From an uncultured Oxalobacteraceae bacterium (GTDB lineage Bacteria; Pseudomonadota; Gammaproteobacteria; Burkholderiales; Burkholderiaceae): a stretch of 57,182 bases of DNA. The stretch lies in assembly GCA_946480015.1 (NCBI GenBank), contig CAMLIL010000030.1, positions 1-57,182 of the forward strand. Reading direction: 5' to 3'. Each line of letters opens with the position of its first letter. Position 1 is the first letter of the stretch. The notes below the pieces were generated by a model, which had not been told where the DNA came from, searched no databases, and was given only the letters and a program-made list of their open reading frames with translations. Shown piece after piece: positions 1 to 8,434 of the stretch. The translations under genes and the position numbers were made by a program.

Positions 1-404
<404 letters not shown>

Positions 405-1248
405 GGACAGGGGGCGGCATCAGCGGTTCGAGCAGGCGCGAGTCCGGCGGCAGGCGCCGCTGCAGCTCCTGCAGCGCTTGCGCCGTCAAGGTCACGTAGG
501 CGTTCATATTCTCGGCCAGGTGGCGCATGATGAAAGCGGATCCTTCGGGCGTCTCGCGCAGCCACACCTGGCCATCCTCGAACGCGGCGGGCATGGTGTC
601 GAGCTCGGCCTGCACCACCACCTTGCTGCGCGGCCCCCACAGATACTCCGGCGGATGCGCCCGCGTCCACGCCATGCCGTTCTTGAGCGCATATTCGTGA
701 TTGTGGCGGAAGGTCAGGTCGACGATCTCGGGTTCCTTGAAACTCTTGTCGGCCGACTCGATCCAGCAATGAAACGCCCCGCCGGCCGGATTGGCGAAAG
801 CGGCATTGTCGGTCAGGCGGATGAACCCGCTGCCGCAATCGATCAGCGCCATCCCGGCCACCGGCCGGTACACGCGGTTGAGCACCACGCTGATCACGTT
901 GGCGCCGACAATCGCGTGCGAGTGGCACAGCGAACAATAGGCCTCGGGGTAGCGCGCGCGCAGCACGGCGTTCACCGAGGCGGCGATCAGGGATTGAATC
1001 GTCTGGGCCATAGCAACATCAACACTTTATGAAAAACCTGCACGACAAAAAGGCGGCCACCGGCGCCGGCCCGCGCGAATAGTGCGGGGGGCGGCGTCGT
1101 GACCTTTCCCTGATTATCGGCAGCCCGCGCGATTTCTTTACATAAGGCAAATCCGAAATGCGCGGGCGCCCGAGTTGGTTGAACTTTTCACCACGTGCGC
1201 TGCCTAAAGCATTGAGCCGGATGGACCGGCGCAAAACGTGGAGGCAAT

Positions 1249-1626
1249 ATGGCAATGCATTTATCCAGCCGGCGGTGGCAGGATCAGGTCACGCTGCTGC
1301 TCGGCTTATGGTTAGTGATTTCGCCCTTGGTGCTGGGCTATCCGTCCGACTCGGCCCAGGCGACCAACGCCTACCTGTCCGGCGTGGTGATCGCTCTGCT
1401 GGCCGCGTTCGACCTCTATAAAACCTATATGTGGGCCGTCGTGCTCAATATGCTGATCGGATTGTGGGTCGCCGTTTCCCCATGGGTGCCCATCACGGCC
1501 GACCGCAGCGCAATGATGACCAACAACGTCATCGTGGGCGTGGCGGTGCTCTTGCTGGCGCTGTGGGAACTGCGCACGGACCCCGATCTGCACAGCCAGT
1601 GGGCAGGCAGCAAACCGGCCGGCTAG
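1249..1626 (+). CDS. SPW repeat membrane protein
   Basis: 125 residues with four predicted membrane helices (about 12-31, 45-58, 60-79 and 91-108). Two copies of the SPW motif are visible: LWLVISPLVLGY near residues 20-31 and LWVAVSPWVP near 72-81, which is the signature of the SPW repeat family (PF03779). These are small integral inner-membrane proteins of unknown function, often in two-repeat form as here. It is monocistronic and followed by a strong intrinsic terminator at 1646-1680. The function is unknown; only the family call is firm. Confidence 0.85.
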   Translation: MAMHLSSRRWQDQVTLLLGLWLVISPLVLGYPSDSAQATNAYLSGVVIALLAAFDLYKTYMWAVVLNMLIGLWVAVSPWVPITADRSAMMTNNVIVGVAVLLLALWELRTDPDLHSQWAGSKPAG

Positions 1627-1645
1627 CGGCGCATCGGGGTCATGC

Positions 1646-1680
1646 ATCCATCCTCCCGGCCAGGGAGGATGGATTGTTTT
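1646..1680 (+). terminator. Intrinsic terminator after SPW gene
   Basis: A perfect 12-bp stem (ATCCATCCTCCC at 1646-1657 with its complement at 1663-1674) closes a 5-base loop and is followed by TGTTTT. It begins 20 bases after the SPW stop codon and separates it from the convergent EAL-HDOD gene. Confidence 0.9.
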
Positions 1681-1687
1681 ACGCGCA

Positions 1688-2971
1688 TCACATCGCGTAA
1701 CGTACGACGTTTTCGCTCCACGCGAAGGCCGCCATTTCCACTTCCGCCAGATCGTCGGCCGACACCGCCAGCTGGCGCAAGGCCGGCATGACCTGATCGC
1801 CGCCCTTCTCGCTTTCCAACTGCTCCAGGCTTTCGGCCAGGCGCAGCATGTCGCCGAAGAATCCCTCGCGCCGCAGCAGGGCGGAAGCCACCTCGTCGGC
1901 GACTGGAATCTGCTCGATGATCTCGTCCATCGGAATGCCGAACAGCGCATCCATCAGCGACATGATGCCGACCGTGAACGCGACATCGGCGATGGCGCGC
2001 TGGCCAGGCTGGATGCGCTGGGCCAGCAGCTCCAGCATGCGCCCGCGCGTGGTGGCCAGCAACAGCAGCGGCGACGAGGCTGGACCGCGCTGGCCAGGTT
2101 CGGCATACAGCATGATCTGCAGCCAGCGCTGCAGCTGGCGCCGGCCCAGGATCGTCACCGCCTGGCTGAGCGAATCGATCTTGTGGCGCGCGCCCACCGC
2201 CGGCGTATTCACCAGCCGCAGCAGATTGAGCGCCAGGGTGACGTCGCGCTTGACCGCGCGTTCGATCGCGTTATTGTCGGCATCGGACACGACCAGCTGC
2301 ATCATGTCCAGAATGGCCAGTTGCGAGGGCGACAGCTTGCGGCCGCTGATGATGGCCGGTTTGGCGAAGTAATAGCCCTGGAAATAATCGAAGCCGATGT
2401 CCATGCAAGTCTGGAACTGCTCGGCCGTTTCCACTTTTTCCGCCACCAGCTTTTTTCCCGCCTGCTTGAAGCGGGGCGCCAGCTGCAGCAGCGCCGACAA
2501 GGGCATGTCGCGCAAATCCATCTTGACGTAGTCGATCAGCGGCAAGAGCGCCTGCAAGTGCTCGCTGTCGGCACGCACGTCGTCGAGCGCGAAGCGAAAG
2601 CCATGTCCCTTGAGCACACCGATGCGGTCGAGTACGTCCCGGGTCACCGCCATGGTCTCGACTATCTCCAGAATCACTTTCTCGCGCGGCAGGAACACGA
2701 AGATATCGCTCGCCAGCACGGCCGCATCCACATTCAGGTAGCCCTGCGCATCGCCGATCACCCGGTCCAGCCCGAGCTGGGCCACATGCGCGATCACGGC
2801 GGCGGTGGCCGACAGGTCGGTGTCGATACTGGCGTGCGCCACTTCGGCGCTGCGAAACAGCATTTCATAACCGAACAGACTTTGCTGGCGGTCGAGCACG
2901 GGCTGGCGGCCAAGGTAAAAATCGCGCACCTGCAACTGTTTCGAGCCGTTTTCGGTGAAGGAATGGATCAT
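1688..2971 (-). CDS. EAL-HDOD domain signalling protein
   Basis: 427 residues: an EAL-type domain (about 15-215) followed by an HDOD domain (about 210-400), the YuxH/CdgJ architecture. In the EAL part the signature is YEMLFR instead of EALLR, and loop 6 reads DDVRAD instead of DDFGTG. However the metal-ligand positions look kept: N in YLNVD, E in ILEIVE, the DD pair, K in VKMDL, E in AEKVE and Q in FQGYYF. Family members usually act as c-di-GMP-related or protein-interaction regulators of motility and are often enzymatically inactive; activity cannot be decided here. It stands alone, convergent with the SPW gene and 76 bases downstream of the amidotransferase gene. Confidence 0.9.
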   Translation of the reverse strand: MIHSFTENGSKQLQVRDFYLGRQPVLDRQQSLFGYEMLFRSAEVAHASIDTDLSATAAVIAHVAQLGLDRVIGDAQGYLNVDAAVLASDIFVFLPREKVILEIVETMAVTRDVLDRIGVLKGHGFRFALDDVRADSEHLQALLPLIDYVKMDLRDMPLSALLQLAPRFKQAGKKLVAEKVETAEQFQTCMDIGFDYFQGYYFAKPAIISGRKLSPSQLAILDMMQLVVSDADNNAIERAVKRDVTLALNLLRLVNTPAVGARHKIDSLSQAVTILGRRQLQRWLQIMLYAEPGQRGPASSPLLLLATTRGRMLELLAQRIQPGQRAIADVAFTVGIMSLMDALFGIPMDEIIEQIPVADEVASALLRREGFFGDMLRLAESLEQLESEKGGDQVMPALRQLAVSADDLAEVEMAAFAWSENVVRYAM

Positions 2972-3047
2972 GACGGGGTCCAGTATTTAGTCCTGACAAC
3001 ATCCGCTAATGTACTCCAAACTCCCACCAGCGGGGGAAAACGTTCCC

Positions 3048-3821
3048 TCAATCAACTTCGACCGGCATGCCGTCGACAAACACCTTCAGCTCGCCGGTAG
3101 CGAAGCTGGTCCAGGTCTCATTGGTGGTCAAGGGTTCGGTGACGATGATGGCGACCCGGTCTTGCGGCGTGGTGACCTGGGAAAAGTCGACGGTGACATC
3201 CTCGTCCGACAGGCAGGCGGTGACGAAGGGATACTGGCGCACCACATAATGCAGCTTGGTCGAGCAGTGGACATACAGCGCCGTGCCGTCCGACAGCATC
3301 ATATTGAAGGTGCCGTGCTGGGCGATTGCATGCACCAGCTCGCCCAACGCCTGGCGCAATTGCCCCGGCGGCGGCGCGGTGTCGCCGAAGCGCGCGCGCA
3401 ATTCCTGCAGGATGAAGCAAAACGCCAGTTCGCTGTCGGTGGTGCCGACCGGGCGGAAGGCGCCATTCAGGATGGGGGCGAACTCCTTCAGGTCGCCGTT
3501 GTGGGCAAACACCCAGTAGCGGCCCCACATTTCGCGCACGAAGGGATGGCAATTCTCCAGCGCCACCTGGCCTTGCGTTGCCTTGCGGATATGCGCGATG
3601 ACATTCCTGGATTTGATCGGGTAGCGCTTGATCAGCTCAGCCACCGGGGATTCCACCGCGGCCTGATGATCGACGAAATGCCGCACGCCGGCGCCTTCGA
3701 AAAACGCGATGCCCCAGCCATCATGGTGGGTGTCGGTGCGGCCGCCGCGCATGGCGAAGCCGGTAAAGCTAAAGACAATGTCCGTGGGGACGTTGCAGTT
3801 CATTCCGAGAAGTTGGCACAT
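3048..3821 (-). CDS. Class II glutamine amidotransferase (YafJ family)
   Basis: 257 residues beginning Met-Cys-Gln-Leu-Leu-Gly, so Cys2 becomes the N-terminal nucleophile after Met removal, as in Ntn-hydrolase glutaminases. The GG(R)TD.HHDGWG block, the RKATQG motif (glutamine-binding Arg region) and FAHNGDL (Asn/Gly oxyanion hole) are all present. The family hydrolyses glutamine to feed ammonia to unknown partners; YafJ-type proteins are stand-alone and their acceptor is not established. No synthase partner is next to it. Confidence 0.9.
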   Translation of the reverse strand: MCQLLGMNCNVPTDIVFSFTGFAMRGGRTDTHHDGWGIAFFEGAGVRHFVDHQAAVESPVAELIKRYPIKSRNVIAHIRKATQGQVALENCHPFVREMWGRYWVFAHNGDLKEFAPILNGAFRPVGTTDSELAFCFILQELRARFGDTAPPPGQLRQALGELVHAIAQHGTFNMMLSDGTALYVHCSTKLHYVVRQYPFVTACLSDEDVTVDFSQVTTPQDRVAIIVTEPLTTNETWTSFATGELKVFVDGMPVEVD

Positions 3822-3953
3822 GGCGCCAGCTTATCACGTTGTCCGAGCAGTCCGTCAGCGCCGGCGGACTCTTGCTATGGAAACATTCCGCAACAGGGTG
3901 GTGGAATCCGCGCAGCCGCCTGCAAGGGCCGCGCGGGTGTCCCGGGTGGGGGA

Positions 3954-4211
3954 TTAGTGCAGCAGGACGGGTTGACTCATCAGCACGTCGTAGGAACCGA
4001 GGAAGTCGTCAATTTCTTCCATGGTCGGTTCGCTGGCGATCAGGTTATTGACATCGCGCCGGAACGATTGGGCCAGTTTTCCGCCGATAAAGGCTTCGCG
4101 CCGGCCGGATTTGTCGACGATCTCGTAGCCGCCAAACCGCAGCGCCTCGAGATTGTGATCGACGCCGAATTCGACCACGCTGTACTGCTCGCTGTTATAG
4201 ATCATGTTCAT
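3954..4211 (-). CDS. DUF3567 family protein
   Basis: 85 residues starting MNMIYNSEQYSVVEFG, the typical opening of the DUF3567 family found in Burkholderiales. The frame is open further upstream, but the ATG at 4211 is preceded at proper distance by AAGGAG, which decides the start. The remainder contains GGYEIVDK, the acidic helix around EPTMEEIDDFLG, and no signal peptide. The function is unknown. Confidence 0.85.
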   Translation of the reverse strand: MNMIYNSEQYSVVEFGVDHNLEALRFGGYEIVDKSGRREAFIGGKLAQSFRRDVNNLIASEPTMEEIDDFLGSYDVLMSQPVLLH

Positions 4212-4336
4212 TGATAGCTCCTTCGCTCGATCAGACGTTCCACGTCGCGATTGTTTCACCGTTGATGGTGGCTCTACTCACGAGGTGGGGCTATCCGGAC
4301 CGTTTTCAAGGGCACCCGCTATCCCATGAAAACCCT

Positions 4337-4696
4337 TCAGGCGGCAAGGTCCGGGGTCAGTTCCAACAGCTGATCGTATGGCGAAGATTGCAGCCACGAT
4401 CTCAACTGATCAAGGTGGTCTGTCGTCGCCACGCCGATGTACAGGCGCTCGGGGCGGAGACGCAGGATCCGGTTCAATGTTACACGCAAAACGAGATTAC
4501 CGGTGCAGCATAGGCAGGCCGGAGCAATGCGCTGGATCGACAGAGTGGGCGATGGGCCGAGACGGCTGTGCCCGTCGGGCAAGCCTTCCAGCAAAACGGC
4601 GCAGGCGGCGCCGTCGGGACAATCCAGCAGGTCGGCGGCGATGGCCGCCTCGCGTACGGCGCCGCCATCCCCGGTGACCAGGGTGGCGCGGGTCAC
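4337..4696 (-). CDS. Small CobW-like protein with CLCC motif
   Basis: 119 residues. The start (MTRATLVTGDGGA) resembles the G1 region of a CobW-type NTPase but lacks a full GxxxxGKT P-loop. In the middle, PACLCCTGNLVLRVTLNRIL closely resembles the GCxCC metal-binding motif plus following helix of CobW/COG0523 metallochaperones. The length is only about a third of a CobW protein, so it may be a degenerate or specialised relative. Its start codon overlaps the stop of the response regulator gene (ATGA, 4693-4696), so it is translationally coupled to the NtrX-like gene. Its role is unknown. Confidence 0.65.
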   Translation of the reverse strand: MTRATLVTGDGGAVREAAIAADLLDCPDGAACAVLLEGLPDGHSRLGPSPTLSIQRIAPACLCCTGNLVLRVTLNRILRLRPERLYIGVATTDHLDQLRSWLQSSPYDQLLELTPDLAA

Positions 4697-5415
4697 ACGT
4701 TCTTCTTGGCCAGCTTGCCCGGCTCGACGCCGAGCTGCTTGAGCTTGCGGTACAGGTGGGTGCGCTCCAAACCGGTCTTCTCAGCAACACGGGTCATGCT
4801 ACCGCCTTCCCGGCCCAGATGATGTTCGAAATACATCCGCTCGAAGGCATCGCGCGCTTCGCGCAGCGGCAGATCGAAGGACAGCGAGAAGCCGTGCCCT
4901 TCGCCGTGCGGCATGCCGCCCATGCGCGGGCCGATGGCGGCCTGCTGCGACGATTGCGTGGCGAACATGGGTGTTGCCGCCACCGCCGCTTCCTCCGGCT
5001 GGGGCGCGATCATCGGGCGCGGCGCCAGGGCCGGCGTGCGCACCACTTCCTGCGCGCGCGACAAGCCTTGCTGCACCGCCTTGAGCAGTTTTTGCAGGGC
5101 GATCGGCTTTTCCAGGAAATTGAGCGCGCCGATGCGGGTTGCCTCGACCGCCGTATCGATGGTCGCATGGCCCGACATCATGATGACAGGCATGGTCAGC
5201 AAGCCGTCGCGCTGCCATTCCTTGAGCAGGGTGACGCCGTCGGTATCGGGCATCCAGATATCGAGCAGGACCAGATCCGGCGCCCCGGCCGCGCGCGCAT
5301 CGCGCGCCTGCTGGGCGTTTTCGGCAAGCTGGATTGCATGGCCTTCGTCGCCCAAAATTTCCGAGAGGAGCTCGCGGATGCCCATTTCATCATCAACTAC
5401 GAGTATGTTTGCCAT
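4693..5415 (-). CDS. NtrX-like response regulator without AAA+ domain
   Basis: 240 residues: a receiver domain (1-120; acidic pocket D8/D9, phosphoacceptor D52 in LLDIWMPDTDG, K108 region EKPI), an alanine/proline-rich linker (about 125-180) and a C-terminal Fis-type helix-turn-helix (about 195-236, RVAEKTGLERTHLYRKLKQL). It resembles NtrX/ActR regulators, but the sigma-54-interacting AAA+ domain is absent, so it cannot act as a classical sigma-54 activator. The gene follows the ntrY-like kinase gene by 110 bases and overlaps the CobW-like gene. The cognate partnership with the upstream kinase is inferred from adjacency. Confidence 0.9.
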   Translation of the reverse strand: MANILVVDDEMGIRELLSEILGDEGHAIQLAENAQQARDARAAGAPDLVLLDIWMPDTDGVTLLKEWQRDGLLTMPVIMMSGHATIDTAVEATRIGALNFLEKPIALQKLLKAVQQGLSRAQEVVRTPALAPRPMIAPQPEEAAVAATPMFATQSSQQAAIGPRMGGMPHGEGHGFSLSFDLPLREARDAFERMYFEHHLGREGGSMTRVAEKTGLERTHLYRKLKQLGVEPGKLAKKNV

Positions 5416-5525
5416 CTGTGTGTGCCTTCCTGGTTTGGCCAGCCGGTTTCAGCCCTGCTTTAGAGGCTGCCTCTTAGAGGTTTGAACCAGCCTCGTAAGC
5501 CATGATTCTATGCGTGTTTCCTGCG

Positions 5526-7811
5526 TTAAGCCAGAACACTATCAGGCGCTAACTTTAACAGCAAAATCGAGACTGCCGCGCCTGTTCCGTCTGTACGGTT
5601 CTGGATGTCGATCCGGCCCCCGTGCTCATCAATAATTTTCTTCACCATCGGCAGGCCCAGGCCAGTGCCGCGGGCCTTCGACGTAACGTATGGCTCGAAC
5701 GCGCGCGACAGGATTTTAGGCGCAAAACCGGGACCGTTGTCGACAATTTCGAGGCGCACCGCGATGCCGTTGCGGCCATCGGCGCCGCGGTAATGAATCG
5801 CTTCGGTGGTCACGTCGATGTGCGCCGGCGGAGCGCTCGGTCCGCGCTCGTTCATCGCATCCTGGGCGTTCTGCAGCAGATTATGGATCACCTGGCGCAG
5901 CTGGGTGGCATCGCCCATCACCGCCGGCAGGCCGGCGCCCAGCCGTGCGTGAATGATATCGCTGTCGTCGCCGGCCAGGTAGAGATTGAGGATCTCGCCC
6001 AGCAGCGCATTCAGGTCGAGCCGCTCGAGCACCGCCGGCGGCGCCTTGGCATAGTCGCGGAAGTCGTCCACCATGCGCTTCATCGCGTCGACCTGGTTGA
6101 CGATGGTGGTGGTGCTGCGGTTGAGCAGTTCGGCATCCGGCGGCGCCAGCCGGCTTTCCAGCTTCATCTGCAGGCGTTCGGCCGACAGCTGGATCGGCGT
6201 GAGCGGATTCTTGATTTCGTGGGCGAGGCGGCGCGCCACCTCGCCCCAGGCGATCGAGCGCTGCGCCGAGATCACGTCGGAGATATCGTCGAACACGACG
6301 ATAAAGCCGCTGCCCGCGCCCACCGGCAGGCGCGAGCCGCGCGCCAGCAGCACGATGTCGTGTTCCTCGGTACCGGGCCGGCGCGGCAGTTCGATCTGCT
6401 GCTGCCAGTGCCCGCGCGCGCGCGCGCCCGCCGCCGACTGCGCGCTCTGGGCCGAAAACGCGCGCGTGATGGCCGCGGCGAACGCCTCCAGCCCTGCGAT
6501 GCCGGACAAGGCGTCGCCCACGTGGCCTGCCACCTCATGCCCGAGAATGCGCCCCACCGCCTCGTTCGAATTGACCACATTGAATTCGGCATCGAGCACG
6601 ATCACCCCGGCCGACATATTTTCCAGCACCGACTCCAGGTGAGCCTTGGCGCTCTGCAGCGCGGCGCGGTTGCGTTCGACCGCGCTGCGCGCCTCGAACA
6701 GCTGGCCGGTCATGGTATTGAACGATTGCGTCAGGGTGCCCAGTTCGTCCGAGGTGGCCACGATCGGGCGCGGCGACAGGTCGCCCTCGGCCACCGCGCG
6801 CGTGCCTTCGGCCAGCACCAGCAGCGGCTGCGCCAGATTGCCGGCGATGACGAAGGCGCTGGCGGTGGCCCCGAATACCGCCAGCAGCAGGGTCAATGTC
6901 AGCGTGATCAGGTACATCCGGTTGAGGCCCTTGCGCGCCACCGAGCGCTCCTGGTATTCGCTGTAGGCGGTGCGCAGCACTTCGGCGTTCGATGCCAGGT
7001 TGACCGGCACCGACTGGATCACCTGCAAAAAGCGCGGATGCGCGCCGGGCGGCTCGGGCACCGCCTGCACCACGCGCAGGCGCAGGCCGGTGACCGCGTC
7101 CAGCGCATTGGGCGCGTTGCCCTGGGTGCCGGCGATGTCCTTGAGGTCGCGCGCCACCCCGCCTTCGGCGCGCGAATACCCGCCCGGCATGACCGCCTGC
7201 AGCAGCATCTGCGGCGTCGGCAGATCGTCCTTCAGGTCGTCGCGCCGGCCGGTGGTGGCAGCGCCCAGCATCTTGCCGTCCGCGCCGATCAGCATCGCGC
7301 TTTGCACCCCATCCTGCTCTCTGATCATGCGCGTGAGCACGCTCTGGGCCGCCGCGCCATCATGACCGGCCAGGGTGGCCGCGGTCACTTCGGTGACCGA
7401 TCCGAGTTCCGACAGCGCCTGGTCGAGCGCCGCATGGCCCAGGCTCAGGCCCGACTCCAGCGCCGCCTCGATTTTCACGTTGAACCAGGAATCGATCGAG
7501 TGCGACACGAACTGCACCGACACCAGGAAAATCACCAGTCCCGGCAAAATCCCGATGGCCGAAAACAGCAGCACCAGGCGCGCCATCAGGCGCGAGCCGA
7601 AGTGGCCGCGCTTGTAGCGCGAATACAGGCGCGCCAGCGCCACCAGCACCAGCAGCAGCAGGCCGGCCGCGACCGCCGCGTTCCCGTACAGCAGCCAGTT
7701 ATAGTAGCGGTCGAAGAAGCCGGTGTTATTCGACGCGGAAGCGAGCAGGAACAGCAGGATGCTGGCCACGCCGCCGCCCAGCACCAGGGCATAACGCAAG
7801 GCCAGCTTCAC
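5526..7811 (-). CDS. NtrY-like membrane sensor histidine kinase
   Basis: 761 residues. Membrane segments lie near residues 8-25, 42-63, 83-105 and around 300-325, with a periplasmic sensing portion between the last two. A HAMP domain follows (about 325-380), then a PAS domain (about 390-480), HisKA with the phosphoacceptor H531 in RLAHEIKNPLTPIQLSAERL, and HATPase_c with NLLQNAQDA, DNGPGF and GTGLGL boxes. This is the NtrY architecture. The signal is unknown; NtrY proteins are linked to nitrogen or redox/envelope sensing. It begins 3 bases after the DUF4390 stop codon, so the two are co-transcribed. Confidence 0.93.
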   Translation of the reverse strand: MKLALRYALVLGGGVASILLFLLASASNNTGFFDRYYNWLLYGNAAVAAGLLLLVLVALARLYSRYKRGHFGSRLMARLVLLFSAIGILPGLVIFLVSVQFVSHSIDSWFNVKIEAALESGLSLGHAALDQALSELGSVTEVTAATLAGHDGAAAQSVLTRMIREQDGVQSAMLIGADGKMLGAATTGRRDDLKDDLPTPQMLLQAVMPGGYSRAEGGVARDLKDIAGTQGNAPNALDAVTGLRLRVVQAVPEPPGAHPRFLQVIQSVPVNLASNAEVLRTAYSEYQERSVARKGLNRMYLITLTLTLLLAVFGATASAFVIAGNLAQPLLVLAEGTRAVAEGDLSPRPIVATSDELGTLTQSFNTMTGQLFEARSAVERNRAALQSAKAHLESVLENMSAGVIVLDAEFNVVNSNEAVGRILGHEVAGHVGDALSGIAGLEAFAAAITRAFSAQSAQSAAGARARGHWQQQIELPRRPGTEEHDIVLLARGSRLPVGAGSGFIVVFDDISDVISAQRSIAWGEVARRLAHEIKNPLTPIQLSAERLQMKLESRLAPPDAELLNRSTTTIVNQVDAMKRMVDDFRDYAKAPPAVLERLDLNALLGEILNLYLAGDDSDIIHARLGAGLPAVMGDATQLRQVIHNLLQNAQDAMNERGPSAPPAHIDVTTEAIHYRGADGRNGIAVRLEIVDNGPGFAPKILSRAFEPYVTSKARGTGLGLPMVKKIIDEHGGRIDIQNRTDGTGAAVSILLLKLAPDSVLA

Positions 7812-7814
7812 CGT

Positions 7815-8390
7815 CTATTCCGCCTTGTAGGTAAATTTTTTGTCTTTGGACGCCAGCCGCCAGTCCGAGTTGTTCAGCGCGCCGACCCGCAGCGGCTTGG
7901 AGAAAAAGCCCTGGTCCATGTACATGCGCAGCGTGACGTTGTAGATCTCGCCCGGCTTGAGTTCGCCGCGCCGCGCGATCTGCCAGCGGCTGGGCCGGTG
8001 GATCAGCACCATCGCGTCTTCCAGGGTCGGGAAGCTTTGCTGCAGCGTGATGCGGTCGCCGCTGTTGACCCGCACTATGTACTGGCGCGTGAGCGGATCG
8101 AGCGACAGCGTGATGACCTGGCTGGTATCGACAGCGCGCTCGTCCTTCCAGTACCAGCGCGGCCGGGTCAGCTCGATCTCGGTCTTGAACTGCAGCGGCA
8201 GCGTGTGTTCCACCGCCAGCTGCAGATCGGCATTGAGCTCGAACGCGTAGCTGGCCGCCAGCCGGTAGCCGTCTTCGGTCGCTTCGATGTGGGCGTGGGT
8301 GATATCGATTGCCTCGGCCGCGAGCGCCTGTGCGCACGCAAATGCCAGCAGCAGCTGGCAGGCGAGAAGTCGAAGGAATCGTTTTGTCAC
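7815..8390 (-). CDS. DUF4390 domain secreted/membrane protein
   Basis: 191 residues from a GTG at 8390. The start is chosen because the following residues (VTKRFLRLLACQLLLAFACAQALAAEA) form a clean signal peptide; the upstream open frame has no good signal or Shine-Dalgarno. The mature part is beta-rich (e.g. RPRWYWKDE, YIVRVNSGDRITLQQSFPTLEDAM), typical of DUF4390, which is found in Betaproteobacteria between rsmB and the NtrY-like kinase gene. The conserved neighbourhood suggests it supplies a periplasmic part to that system, but the function is unknown. Confidence 0.85.
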   Translation of the reverse strand: MTKRFLRLLACQLLLAFACAQALAAEAIDITHAHIEATEDGYRLAASYAFELNADLQLAVEHTLPLQFKTEIELTRPRWYWKDERAVDTSQVITLSLDPLTRQYIVRVNSGDRITLQQSFPTLEDAMVLIHRPSRWQIARRGELKPGEIYNVTLRMYMDQGFFSKPLRVGALNNSDWRLASKDKKFTYKAE

Positions 8391-8434
8391 AGGTGGCCCA
8401 CAGCCTTTATGTCGTTTGCATTGTCGGGGACCCC

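Noticed and set aside
4302..4335. GTTTTCAAGGG/CCCATGAAAAC hairpin next to the CobW-like gene's end
   Set aside because: One mismatch, 10-base loop and no adequate U-run; not called as a terminator.
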